A DNA stretch of 64,000 nt, taken from Haladaptatus pallidirubidus. GTDB lineage: Archaea > Halobacteriota > Halobacteria > Halobacteriales > Haladaptataceae. The notes below the pieces were generated by a model, which saw nothing but the letters and a program-made list of their open reading frames with translations, was not told the DNA's origin and ran no database searches. The stretch lies in assembly GCF_020700235.1 (NCBI RefSeq), contig NZ_CP085305.1, positions 124,001-188,000 on the forward strand, in the 5' to 3' direction. The translations under genes were made by a program, and so were the position numbers. This document shows positions 36,634 to 44,770 of this stretch, in pieces. The first letter of the stretch is position 1, and each line of letters begins with the position of its first letter.

Positions 36634-37884
36634 ATGCAGATTGATGCGGAACGCCTCCAGTACGACCTGGAGAGGAACGCACAGTTCGGTTTGGTTGATG
36701 TCGATGACGGACACGCACGCACGGTGCTGACGGGAACCGATGCGGACAAACGCGCTCGTGAGTATTTTGTGAGTCGTCTTCGTGAGGCGGAAATGGATGT
36801 TCGATTCGACGCAGTCGGAAATATAATCGGACAATGGGTTCCAGAAACCGCAAATCCTGATTCAAAACCCGTCGTGACTGGGAGTCACCTCGATTCCGTT
36901 CCCGAGGGTGGTATCTTCGATGGCCCACTCGGCGTCTATGCCGGTCTCGAAGCGGTTCGTGCGATACAGGACGCAAACCTCCCCGCCCGCCGTCCAATTG
37001 AAATTGTCTGTTTCACGGAAGAAGAAGGTCAACGATTTGGCGTCGGTGCATTAGGGTCAGCCGTCGCGACGGAATCACTCTCCATCGATGATGCACACGC
37101 GCTCACCGACGAACACGGGACGACGCTCGAAACCGCGCTCGATTCGATCGGATTCCTCGGTGGAGGACGAATCCGTCCGGAAGAGTGGGATTCGTGGCTG
37201 GAACTTCACATCGAGCAGGATACACGGCTCGAATCCGAGGGCCTATCGGTCGGAGTTGTAACAACAATAACGGGAATTGCACGATGTACCGTCAGCATCG
37301 TTGGCGAAGCGAATCACGCGGGTACAACGTTGATGACCGAGCGAACTGACGCACTCGCCGCGGCGAACACCGTCGTTCATGACATCGAGTCGGCGGCGAT
37401 TCAACTTTCCGAGAACGACGCACCGACGGCCGTAGCGACTGTGGGTTCGCTCGATGTTTCGCCGAATGCACCGAACGTTGTCCCCGGACGAGTCGATTTT
37501 ACTGTGGACATCCGGGACGTCTCTCGCGAGTCAATGACGGAACTCGTTGACCAGGTTCGTGCAAGTTTGAAGCGGGTAGAGACCGAACGCGGCGTCGAAA
37601 CGTCGTTTTCTTTGCCTCGACATCGGAAGCCCAGGAAGATGAGCGAACGGTGTCGCCGGGCGGTTCACGAGGCGGCAATGGATGCCGGAATTTCCGCCAC
37701 CGATCTTCATTCCGGAGCAGCTCACGACACGATGCGGTTAGAGCCGTTGACCGATGTCGGGCTACTGTTCGCACCGTCAGAGAACGGTATCTCTCATAAT
37801 CCACTCGAATGGACCGATTGGGAAGATTGTGCCAAGTGTACCAGCGTACTCGCTAGCTCGCTTTTCAGCCTCTCGAACGAATAG
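36634..37884 (+). CDS. M20 Zn-dependent hydrolase, hydantoinase/carbamoylase family
   Basis: 416 residues. Matches N-carbamoyl-L-amino acid hydrolase/allantoate amidohydrolase enzymes. Metal-site motifs: VVTGSHLDSVPEGGIFDG (about 90), EIVCFTEEEGQRFGVGALGS (about 125), WLELHIEQDTRLES (about 190), and SGAAHDTMRLEPLTDVGLLF near the C-terminus. The middle lid domain binds substrate. The enzyme removes a carbamoyl or ureido group from N-carbamoyl amino acids or similar compounds. It is divergent from the symporter and followed about 350 bp later by an IclR gene that may control both. Confidence 0.85.
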   Translation: MQIDAERLQYDLERNAQFGLVDVDDGHARTVLTGTDADKRAREYFVSRLREAEMDVRFDAVGNIIGQWVPETANPDSKPVVTGSHLDSVPEGGIFDGPLGVYAGLEAVRAIQDANLPARRPIEIVCFTEEEGQRFGVGALGSAVATESLSIDDAHALTDEHGTTLETALDSIGFLGGGRIRPEEWDSWLELHIEQDTRLESEGLSVGVVTTITGIARCTVSIVGEANHAGTTLMTERTDALAAANTVVHDIESAAIQLSENDAPTAVATVGSLDVSPNAPNVVPGRVDFTVDIRDVSRESMTELVDQVRASLKRVETERGVETSFSLPRHRKPRKMSERCRRAVHEAAMDAGISATDLHSGAAHDTMRLEPLTDVGLLFAPSENGISHNPLEWTDWEDCAKCTSVLASSLFSLSNE

Positions 37885-38235
37885 CTCCACCAGTTACAGG
37901 TAATACCTTTTTGCGATTGAATCCTCGGTATCACATTGTGATTGTTCCTCCAGAACTATCTACCTCGGAAACGTTTACAACACGGATTTTCCCTTCTATC
38001 TGCGTCGATCGGTTCGAAACACCCCATTTCCAGCCGCTTCGGTGGTTCCACGTTTGGGAAATAAATCATACTTAGTCTATCAGCGTTCTATGCCAATATC
38101 TGCTACAATATTGGTACCACGGCGATTTCGAATATATCCATTCGTACCGTAGACTGCTCAATACTACTCATCTCAAAATCATCGAATTCCACAATATGGA
38201 AACGACTATGTTTCTAGCGTGTATTGTGTGTGAAT
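37885..38235. other. Intergenic region upstream of IclR gene with inverted repeats
   Basis: About 350 bp. Besides the TTCCA palindrome listed separately, an inverted repeat CCAATAT (38093-38099) and ATATTGG (38108-38114) is present. No coding sequence was recognised. Confidence 0.35.
38187..38201. promoter_or_regulatory. Inverted repeat TTCCA-N5-TGGAA before an IclR gene
   Basis: TTCCACAATATGGAA lies 35-49 nt upstream of the ATG at 38236, in the position of an upstream operator. It is a candidate autoregulatory IclR site. Confidence 0.35.
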
Positions 38236-39051
38236 ATGACAAATGAACCCAAGGATACGCGGTCAACACAAAGCCTTCAAACCGTCACCACAACCCTCGA
38301 TGTAATCGACGCACTCGAGACACTTGGCGGTACAGGTGTGACGGAGTTAGCCGATCATCTTGATCTTTCTAAGAGTGCAGTGTACAAACACCTCCACACG
38401 CTGAAGGAGCGAAAATACGTCGTGAAGGATGGCAGCGATTATCGACTTAGCCTTCAATTCCTCCTTCTAGGAGAACACGTTCGAAACCAGAGTCCACTTT
38501 TCCGCATCGGCAAGCCGGAGATAGAGAAATTAGCGGACGAGACGGGTGAATACACACATTTGACGACGGAGCAACACGGACTCGGAATCAACCTCTGTAA
38601 GATTCGCGGTGAACATGCCGTCGGGAACGATTATCAGATTGCGAAAAAGCAGCGTGCGAACTATCTTCATCCGATGGCAACGGGAAAAGCTATTCTTGCA
38701 TTCCTTCAGGAAGAGAGAGTAGAGTGGATTATTGACCGATACGGACTTCCGGAGATGACTGATTCGACGGTCACTGATCGTGAAACGTTGTTTGAATCAC
38801 TCAGAGAGATCCGGGAACAAGGTTACGCTGTCAATGACGGTGAGGAAGTTGAAGGTCTCCGTGCCGTTGGTGCTCCAATTCACGACCGGAACGGATCTGT
38901 TCTCGGTGCGTTGAGCGTTTCAGCACCGAAAACGCGACTAAGCGGTGATCAGTTCCACGAGCACGTTCCAGAATTGGTTATGCGTACAGCGAACGTCATC
39001 GAAGTGAACCTAAACATGGTCGAACGCTCCTCGGATACTGGGCCATTATAG
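38236..39051 (+). CDS. IclR family transcriptional regulator
   Basis: About 271 residues. Winged helix: VTELADHLDLSKSAVYKHLH; effector domain: YLHPMATGKAILAFLQEERV, VEGLRAVGAPIHDRNGS and LGALSVSAPKTRLSGDQF. The ATG at 38236 is used rather than an upstream TTG at 38224. It follows the M20 hydrolase on the same strand after about 350 bp and may regulate the symporter/hydrolase pair. It resembles the IclR N-terminus at the left window edge, which shares the LQTxTTxL leader. Confidence 0.85.
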   Translation: MTNEPKDTRSTQSLQTVTTTLDVIDALETLGGTGVTELADHLDLSKSAVYKHLHTLKERKYVVKDGSDYRLSLQFLLLGEHVRNQSPLFRIGKPEIEKLADETGEYTHLTTEQHGLGINLCKIRGEHAVGNDYQIAKKQRANYLHPMATGKAILAFLQEERVEWIIDRYGLPEMTDSTVTDRETLFESLREIREQGYAVNDGEEVEGLRAVGAPIHDRNGSVLGALSVSAPKTRLSGDQFHEHVPELVMRTANVIEVNLNMVERSSDTGPL

Positions 39052-39237
39052 AATCATTACAAGACTAGAATTGTAATGTATTTCGTTGTATCTACACGGC
39101 TGGGATATTCTGTGTGGCGCGCACCTTCGGTCGGTACTTTGATGGGTTTTATTCTCTCGGCTAACGGCAGCTGGACGCATAATTCGTCAGGTGCCTCGAT
39201 CTGAATATTGGAAACGACGGTGTCGGTGGAGAAACAG
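39052..39237. other. Intergenic sequence downstream of IclR gene
   Basis: No gene recognised. A minus-strand frame continues past the SMC-related relic (for example IEAPDELCVQLPLAERI) and looks coding-like, but it has no recognised family or start. Confidence 0.3.
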
Positions 39238-39366
39238 TCAAATTTCAGCCACGCGCTCACAGGAATCGTTGAGAATCGCGACATCCTCTTTCAATAGCAC
39301 AGCCACGAGATGGCATGAGTACTCACGGAAGTATTCGACCATTGGTGCAATCCGGCTGGAGTCGAT
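39238..39366 (-). pseudogene. C-terminal fragment of an SMC-related gene
   Basis: Read leftwards: IDSSRIAPMVEYFREYSC then HLVAVLLKEDVAILNDSC and ERVAEI followed by TGA at 39238-39240. The intact SMC-related protein at 8561-10519 ends IDSDRIATLVEYFSDYAG, YLVAALLPEDAAALDDEY, ERVTEI and stop. The fragment therefore represents the last 42 codons of another copy, about 29 kb from the intact gene. Nothing of the coiled coil remains here. Confidence 0.7.
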
Positions 39367-39842
39367 CGTTGATCAGCCGACGAGCAATTGCCGATCTAGC
39401 AGTTAAATTTGACTTGGTTTCTAACTTTCCGTCTTCCTGTCTTATTTTTCTGCTTGTGATCCAAATTGTCAACTATGACTCAATACCCATTACATATCTA
39501 GAACTGTAATAAGAGGTCGTTACATGACTGCTAATGTAATTAAATTTGAATCCGTTTAGTCGAATTGATTGATAATAAGATGAGCACACGCTCAGAACAC
39601 GATAGAATTATTGACCGATTATGATTCAAACTCCGGGAGTTAAAATAATCAACTGAAACTATGTATGATGAATTTCATCGAAGGGGATGCTAATATTGAA
39701 ACATCGAGAAACTACGAAGTTCTTAGTACGTAATTCAACCGTCCGATCTCGCGCTGTTTGATTCAGAAATCATAATTCGACAACCGAAAACTCATTCGAC
39801 GCTTCGCTTGTTTTCGTTCTTTGCAGAATAATATAGCGCCGC
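39367..39842. other. Intergenic region, no gene recognised
   Basis: AT-rich stretch between the SMC-related relic and the IclR gene at 39843. No frame with recognisable motifs. Confidence 0.35.
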
Positions 39843-40607
39843 TCACTCAAACTGTAGTTTGAGCTCGAGTTCATTTGCGGTACCGAGGATGAGGTTTGGG
39901 AGTTTCTTATGGAACTTCTCCCCTTTAAATCGATGTGCCGGACCAGAAATGCTCAAAGCGCCGACTGGAAGGCCATTTGTTCCACATACTCCCGTTCCAA
40001 CCGCGCGCAGCCCAATGGTAGATTCTTCTTCGTTGAATGCAACCCCCGTTTCACGCACTTCCTCGAGTTCGGTGAACAACTCGTCCCTGTCAGTGATGGT
40101 GTTGACAGTTGATGCCGGCATACCGTGTTCGTCAAGTATCTCGTTTACGCGATCGTCTGGAAATGCAGCTAAAATTGCCTTTCCCGCCGCGCTGGCATGT
40201 AGATATCCGTACTTCCCAATGGTCGCATCTGTTTGAACGGCGTTCTTGCCGGTCTGCGTGTAGAGATAGTATCGACGTCCGTGTTCCTCGACGATAAACT
40301 GAACGCGTTCTTCAGTCTTCCTTGCAACTTGATCCACTTTTTCCACGGCGAGATTGTAACTCGGATTGTTTGACTGGACATGACCGCCGAGCGTGAGAAA
40401 CCGCATACCGAGTTGGTAGTCATCGTTCTTCACGATGTATCCTTGCTTTCGGAGGGTGAAGAGGTGACGGTGTACCGTACTCTGTGCGAGGTCGAGTTCG
40501 GTTGCGAGTTCCTCAATGCTCGCACTTTTCTTCTCTTGAAGTGTGTGTATAATAGCCAGTGCGGTATTGAGCGTCGAAACAGTTGATTTGTTCGTTATAC
40601 GACTCAT
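39843..40607 (-). CDS. IclR family transcriptional regulator of the tricarboxylate-type locus
   Basis: 254 residues. Winged helix: IEELATELDLAQSTVHRHLF; effector domain: LHASAAGKAILAAFPDDRV, then IGLRAVGTGVCG and VGALSISGPAHRFKG. A TATA box (ttttatata, about 40630-40638) lies about 27 nt upstream of the ATG at 40607, and a 17-bp palindrome (40638-40654) abuts it on the far side. A similar palindrome lies at 40881-40897, and a third lies in the flavoprotein/M29-like divergent promoter at 44675-44691. It is therefore a likely autoregulator and the probable controller of the catabolic genes to the right. Confidence 0.85.
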   Translation of the reverse strand: MSRITNKSTVSTLNTALAIIHTLQEKKSASIEELATELDLAQSTVHRHLFTLRKQGYIVKNDDYQLGMRFLTLGGHVQSNNPSYNLAVEKVDQVARKTEERVQFIVEEHGRRYYLYTQTGKNAVQTDATIGKYGYLHASAAGKAILAAFPDDRVNEILDEHGMPASTVNTITDRDELFTELEEVRETGVAFNEEESTIGLRAVGTGVCGTNGLPVGALSISGPAHRFKGEKFHKKLPNLILGTANELELKLQFE

Positions 40608-40637
40608 GGTCAATGAGATGTATTAATCCTATATAAA

Positions 40638-40654
40638 ATCCCGTATTATGGGAT
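40638..40654. promoter_or_regulatory. Palindromic operator candidate (copy 1)
   Basis: ATCCCGTATTATGGGAT: arms ATCCC/GGGAT around a 7-nt centre. It abuts the TATA box of the IclR gene on its upstream side. Shared with two further copies in the same locus. Confidence 0.55.
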
Positions 40655-40880
40655 AATGATCGACGGTTTTCATCCAATTCACACGGATGCAGACGATGAG
40701 CATCCGTCGATCGCTCCTACTACCGTCGTATCTATGGATTCGGAAGTGAATACTCCTTTAATCGATATTGTAATAGTGTTTGAAATGGAAATGAATGTAT
40801 ATCGGGATATTTTAGGATAAAATCGCGATATTTATTGACAACCAGGTGTTTATTCGTAGTTTCACCCCGGAATGACAAAC

Positions 40881-40897
40881 ATCCTATTATACGGGAT
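40881..40897. promoter_or_regulatory. Palindromic operator candidate (copy 2)
   Basis: ATCCTATTATACGGGAT, which in the reverse orientation reads ATCCCGTATAATAGGAT and matches copy 1 at 15 of 17 positions. It lies in the roughly 370-bp gap between the IclR start and the end of the M29-like gene, so it is an upstream element of the IclR promoter region. Confidence 0.5.
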
Positions 40898-40976
40898 TTT
40901 TGGTATCGCACTAGATAGGACTGACCGGCGGCTAATAGAGTTAGATACTTATTAGAAACAAAAACCGGGTCGGAAT

Positions 40977-41963
40977 TTACTCGAGAAGTTTACGACGCAG
41001 CTCACCATTTTCTACAATGACCGTATCGTCGAGTTCGACCGTCGGTCTTCGGAGAACTCCATCGAGGTGGATGTCGCTCTTCGTCGTTCCACCTAAGGAC
41101 TCGTTATCACCGACGGCAAAGTGAACCGTTCCCTCGCGTTTTTTGTCCTCTGCGAGATTTCCAATCAGCTTCGCTTCGGGGTTAGTTCCGATGGCGAACT
41201 CCGCGAGATTCCGTGCATTCTGACCGTGCTGTTCGAACGTTTCTTCGAGATCCTCGGCCTGCGTGCCGCCCGTGACGTCGGTGACGAATCCGTCTTCTAA
41301 GGTGAGTTCAATAGGCTCATCAACCTGTCCGAGATTGTCCATTGACACGTCGACCACGATAGTCCCATTTGCAGTTCCCTCTTTAGGATGGGTCGGCGCC
41401 TCTCCAGGGGGGAGGGTCGCGAATCCGTACTCTTCGTGGAAGTAGCCGTCGAGCGAAAACGATTGGCAATCTTCGATGCTAAAGTCGATGTCCGTTCCTT
41501 GCTTGGAAGTGACGTGTGCCCGATCGGCCTGAGTGATGATCTCAGCGAGAGCCTCCGTGCGGCGGCGGAGTTCCTCGAAGTCGACGGACATTGCACCCTC
41601 GATCATCATCTCCTCCGTGACTCCGCGGAGAACTCCGATACGCGTTCCCTCGCGAGCAGCTCGAAGACGGGCTCGTGTATGGGTAATCGCGTGAGTTGTG
41701 CAGGTGAACGCGACATCCGCTGTCGCCATTCCCTCGGCAACAACGTCGAGCGGTTCGTTACCGTGACTGTCAAGGAGTGGCATGACTGACGTCACTACGT
41801 CCGCACCGAGGCCGTTCGCGGCCGTCGCAATGCTCCGCCCGACGCCGAAAGTTTTCGGATCCGTGATCACTAGTACTTCCTCTCCTGGCTCTACGCTCAT
41901 ACACTTCTTGACAATGGCCTGTGAGGCACTGGCCATCTCTAGGTCGACTAAATCCTGTGCCAT
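40977..41963 (-). CDS. M29-like metalloenzyme (aminopeptidase T/NicX family), copy 1
   Basis: 328 residues. It resembles the fold shared by M29 aminopeptidases and 2,5-dihydroxypyridine dioxygenase NicX: N-terminal SVEPGEEVLVITDPKT, a central SKQGTDIDFSI, PGEAPTHPKEGTANGT and a C-terminal metal site GTVHFAVGDNESLGGTT with SDIHLDG (His-x-Asp). The HxD pair fits both groups, so peptidase and ring-cleavage roles cannot be separated by sequence. The ATG at 41963 follows a TATA box (tatatag) by about 27 nt. It shares its strand with the PrpF and flavoprotein genes, ending the group. Confidence 0.7.
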   Translation of the reverse strand: MAQDLVDLEMASASQAIVKKCMSVEPGEEVLVITDPKTFGVGRSIATAANGLGADVVTSVMPLLDSHGNEPLDVVAEGMATADVAFTCTTHAITHTRARLRAAREGTRIGVLRGVTEEMMIEGAMSVDFEELRRRTEALAEIITQADRAHVTSKQGTDIDFSIEDCQSFSLDGYFHEEYGFATLPPGEAPTHPKEGTANGTIVVDVSMDNLGQVDEPIELTLEDGFVTDVTGGTQAEDLEETFEQHGQNARNLAEFAIGTNPEAKLIGNLAEDKKREGTVHFAVGDNESLGGTTKSDIHLDGVLRRPTVELDDTVIVENGELRRKLLE

Positions 41964-42043
41964 CACTTCACAATGATCGCTCCGCTACTATATAATTTAG
42001 TAATTAATTCTGATATAATGATCTAGTGGTTCGAACGAATCGA

Positions 42044-43204
42044 CTATTGTGTGTAGTAGCCGGTTCCGTCCATCAAGCGACGTTGCGTCCGATAGACGGT
42101 CACCGCATCGACGTGCTCCTTATTGACCTCGACCGTCGCGGACATCGTTCCTTTCGGGTGGCCGAGCGTCACCGTTTCGCCGTTTAGTTCGGCGACCTCG
42201 TGCGGGATGGTTCCTGGCAGGAGCGCCGCTGCCGCGGTGCACGAGACCCCAGTGACCGCGTAGACGGGATGGAGCTTTTGCATGCTCATGTATCTGGCGA
42301 CGAGGTTTACCTCGTCCGCTGCAACGTCGCCCCCTTCCGGCGTCGTGTAATCGGTCGGCGATGCCACGAATACGAGCTTCGGATACCCCGGCGATTCTAC
42401 GGACGCACGATTTGGGTCGTCGACGAGTTCGAGTTCCGCACAGACCGTTCCGCGAATTCGTTCGAGTCGTTCGAGAAGTTCCGGGTTACTGTCGATCTCC
42501 TCCCGACCTTCGGTCGCGGTCAGGCCGACATCGGCCGCACGCACAAAGGCAATCGGCGTCGTGACGTCCAGGATGGTCATTTCCAAGGATTCCCCCTCAA
42601 TGTCCATCTCGATGGTCGGGCCGCCGAGCGGGTAGAGTTCGTCCGTGACGGAACCTGCTGGATCACGGAAGGTGGTGTCGATACGAGCACCAGTTCCAGG
42701 GACACCGTGAACCTTGAAATCACCCTTTGTTGCTGATTTTCCCTCATGGAGCGGGACGTGTTGGTCAACCACCGAATCTGTATTGATGTTGTAGAGGCGG
42801 AGTTCCGCCGTTTCAGCTCCATCTGGAACGTCAACCATGCCCTCGTCAACCGCAAACGAACCAATCGCACAAGTAAGGTTGCCACAGTTGCCGCCGTAAT
42901 CAATGACCGCTTCGTCAACTGCAACCTGACCAAATGTGTACGTGACGTCCACGTCGTCGGGGATCGCTTTGACCTCGACATCCTTAGGGACTGGCTCTTG
43001 GTCGGGAGGACCAATGATCATGAGCTTGGACGTCGTTGAGGTCGCACCACCCAGGCCGTCAATTTGGCGGTCGTCGGGACTGCCGAACAGCGAGAGGATC
43101 GCCGCATCGGTGTCCTCTTCGGGAACCTCCAATCGGGGGATGAAGACGCCTTTGCTTGTTCCACCACGGACGATCGCACAGCGAAGAGTTTGCTGATCCA
43201 TCAT
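42044..43204 (-). CDS. PrpF family isomerase
   Basis: 386 residues. PrpF proteins isomerise double bonds in unsaturated tricarboxylates: 2-methylaconitate, aconitate or 4-oxalomesaconate. Typical segments are IVRGGTSKGVFIP (N-terminus), GLGGATSTTSKLMII, VIDYGGNCGNLTCAIGSFAV (the first half of the active site), PGYPKLVFVASPTDYTTPEG and VTLGHPKGTM (second half). Its start overlaps the flavoprotein stop (AATGA), so translation is coupled. Together they suggest oxidation of a polycarboxylate followed by isomerisation (inference). Confidence 0.85.
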   Translation of the reverse strand: MMDQQTLRCAIVRGGTSKGVFIPRLEVPEEDTDAAILSLFGSPDDRQIDGLGGATSTTSKLMIIGPPDQEPVPKDVEVKAIPDDVDVTYTFGQVAVDEAVIDYGGNCGNLTCAIGSFAVDEGMVDVPDGAETAELRLYNINTDSVVDQHVPLHEGKSATKGDFKVHGVPGTGARIDTTFRDPAGSVTDELYPLGGPTIEMDIEGESLEMTILDVTTPIAFVRAADVGLTATEGREEIDSNPELLERLERIRGTVCAELELVDDPNRASVESPGYPKLVFVASPTDYTTPEGGDVAADEVNLVARYMSMQKLHPVYAVTGVSCTAAAALLPGTIPHEVAELNGETVTLGHPKGTMSATVEVNKEHVDAVTVYRTQRRLMDGTGYYTQ

Positions 43205-44610
43205 TCTCCTTTCAAGTACCCGTCTGCGTGTTCGGCCGCGAGCTTGCCGTAGACGGCGGCATTCTGGAGGCCGGTTCCGCCTGGATAGTTCTCGAAGAAC
43301 AGTCCACCGGTCGTGTTCCCCGCGACGTACAGCCCTGGGATAGCACGTCCGACTGTGTCGATCGCGCGGCCGTCGGTATCGGTCTCAATGCCGCCGAAAC
43401 CGAACGTGATACCGCCGGTCACGCTGTAGCCGTAGTACGGCGGTTCGTCGATCGGCAGTGCCCAGTTGGATTTCTCGAGGTTCAGACCCTCCGTGTCATT
43501 TCCATCAAGGCTATCAGGGTCGAACTCGTCTGGATCGCATGCTTCGTTAAACGTCTCGATGGTTTCGGCGCCCCGTTCGGGATTCTCACAGCCAAGTGTG
43601 TCAAGGAGTTTCTCGACGCTGTCCGCTTTCACTCGGTCGCCAGGGCCAGTGGCACGCATGAGATCTTTCAACGGCTCGTCTACCACAATGTAAGCGGTAT
43701 GTCCCGGTTGCTCGAATATGATGCGGCCAAGTTTCGCGTAGGTGTGGGCCCGGGCGTCCTCGCCCTCGTCGAAGAACCGTTTGCCCTCGTTGTTGATCAG
43801 GACGCCATACTGATACCCATCTACGCGGTTTGCGCCGCCTTCGACGTCGGGCGACTCGCTGTCGATAAGGGCCATGTGTGCACCACCCCACTGGCCGACC
43901 GTGTTGCCGCCGGCATCAGCGACCATCTCGATGGCCTCTCCCGTGTTATACCGGCTTCCACGGACCTTCATCGCGTCGTAGTCGCTGCCGTAGTATTTGG
44001 TTCGCTTCTCCGGGTTGGATTCGTACCCGCCCGCGCCAACGATTATGGCGTCGGCAAAGTACTCGACTAGGCCATCGCCAGTTCGGGCGTGTACGCCAGC
44101 GACCTTGCCGTCGTCCTCGAAGACCAGCTCACAGGCCTCCGTTTCGTAGTAGAAGGTCGTGCCGTCTTCCTCCGCAGCATCGACGAGATCGGCGACGAGT
44201 TCCTCGCCGTCGAAGAACGTTCGAGCAACTGTGTATCCGACGTTCAAGGGTTCCATGTCCCACGAGACACCGCGTTCCGTGAGCCACTCGACGGTCTCGC
44301 CTGCGTTGTCCACGAGAGTGCGCGCGAGGGCTGGATTCGCACGACCATCCGTCTGCTTCATGATGTCGTCGTAAAACTCGTCTGCGGTGTAATCGTCTAT
44401 CGTGAACTCGTAGCCATACTTCTCAAAATCCACGTCTGCCGAGGGGACGCGAAACGACTCGCTGAAGCGGGTGTGACCGCCCCGGTGTTCTTTCGGTGAC
44501 TTCTCAAGAACCCCAACGTCGTAACCTAGCTGGGATGCACGGTTCGAGGCAGAGAGTCCGGCCATTCCGCAACCCACGACTATGACGTCGTGATCTCTAA
44601 CTGTCTTCAT
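43201..44610 (-). CDS. FAD-dependent fumarate-reductase/tricarballylate-dehydrogenase-like flavoprotein
   Basis: About 469 residues. The FAD-binding N-terminus is DVIVVGCGMAGLSASNRA (GxGxxG) with the Glu of VGVLEKSP following. The C-terminal FAD segment is GRAIPGLYVAGNTTGG then NYPGGTGLQNAAVYGKLAA. The architecture resembles the succinate dehydrogenase/fumarate reductase flavoprotein superfamily, including TcuA, which dehydrogenates tricarballylate to cis-aconitate. No electron-transfer partner is adjacent. The ATG at 44610 is chosen because upstream in-frame sequence looks like promoter DNA. It overlaps PrpF by 4 nt and is divergent from the second M29-like gene. Confidence 0.8.
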   Translation of the reverse strand: MKTVRDHDVIVVGCGMAGLSASNRASQLGYDVGVLEKSPKEHRGGHTRFSESFRVPSADVDFEKYGYEFTIDDYTADEFYDDIMKQTDGRANPALARTLVDNAGETVEWLTERGVSWDMEPLNVGYTVARTFFDGEELVADLVDAAEEDGTTFYYETEACELVFEDDGKVAGVHARTGDGLVEYFADAIIVGAGGYESNPEKRTKYYGSDYDAMKVRGSRYNTGEAIEMVADAGGNTVGQWGGAHMALIDSESPDVEGGANRVDGYQYGVLINNEGKRFFDEGEDARAHTYAKLGRIIFEQPGHTAYIVVDEPLKDLMRATGPGDRVKADSVEKLLDTLGCENPERGAETIETFNEACDPDEFDPDSLDGNDTEGLNLEKSNWALPIDEPPYYGYSVTGGITFGFGGIETDTDGRAIDTVGRAIPGLYVAGNTTGGLFFENYPGGTGLQNAAVYGKLAAEHADGYLKGE

Positions 44611-44674
44611 CGTTCGTTTACTCTCGAGTGGCCTCGAATACATATCTGTTTCGCAGCCTGGATAGAATTGCTGG

Positions 44675-44691
44675 AACCTACAATACGGGAT
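44675..44691. promoter_or_regulatory. Palindromic operator candidate (copy 3)
   Basis: AACCTACAATACGGGAT matches copy 2 (ATCCTATTATACGGGAT) at 14 of 17 positions, in the same orientation. It sits between the divergent flavoprotein (start 44610) and M29-like (start 44771) genes. This suggests that the IclR protein controls both directions here. Confidence 0.5.
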
Positions 44692-44770
44692 GGAAAAGAA
44701 GTTGCAGAACGGAGAATTATTGTGGTACTGAGAAACGAATATATACCCCGATGAACCTTGTCTAAAGGAC

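Noticed and set aside
43156..44070. 304-codon plus-strand open frame
   Set aside because: Antisense to the flavoprotein gene; no motifs.
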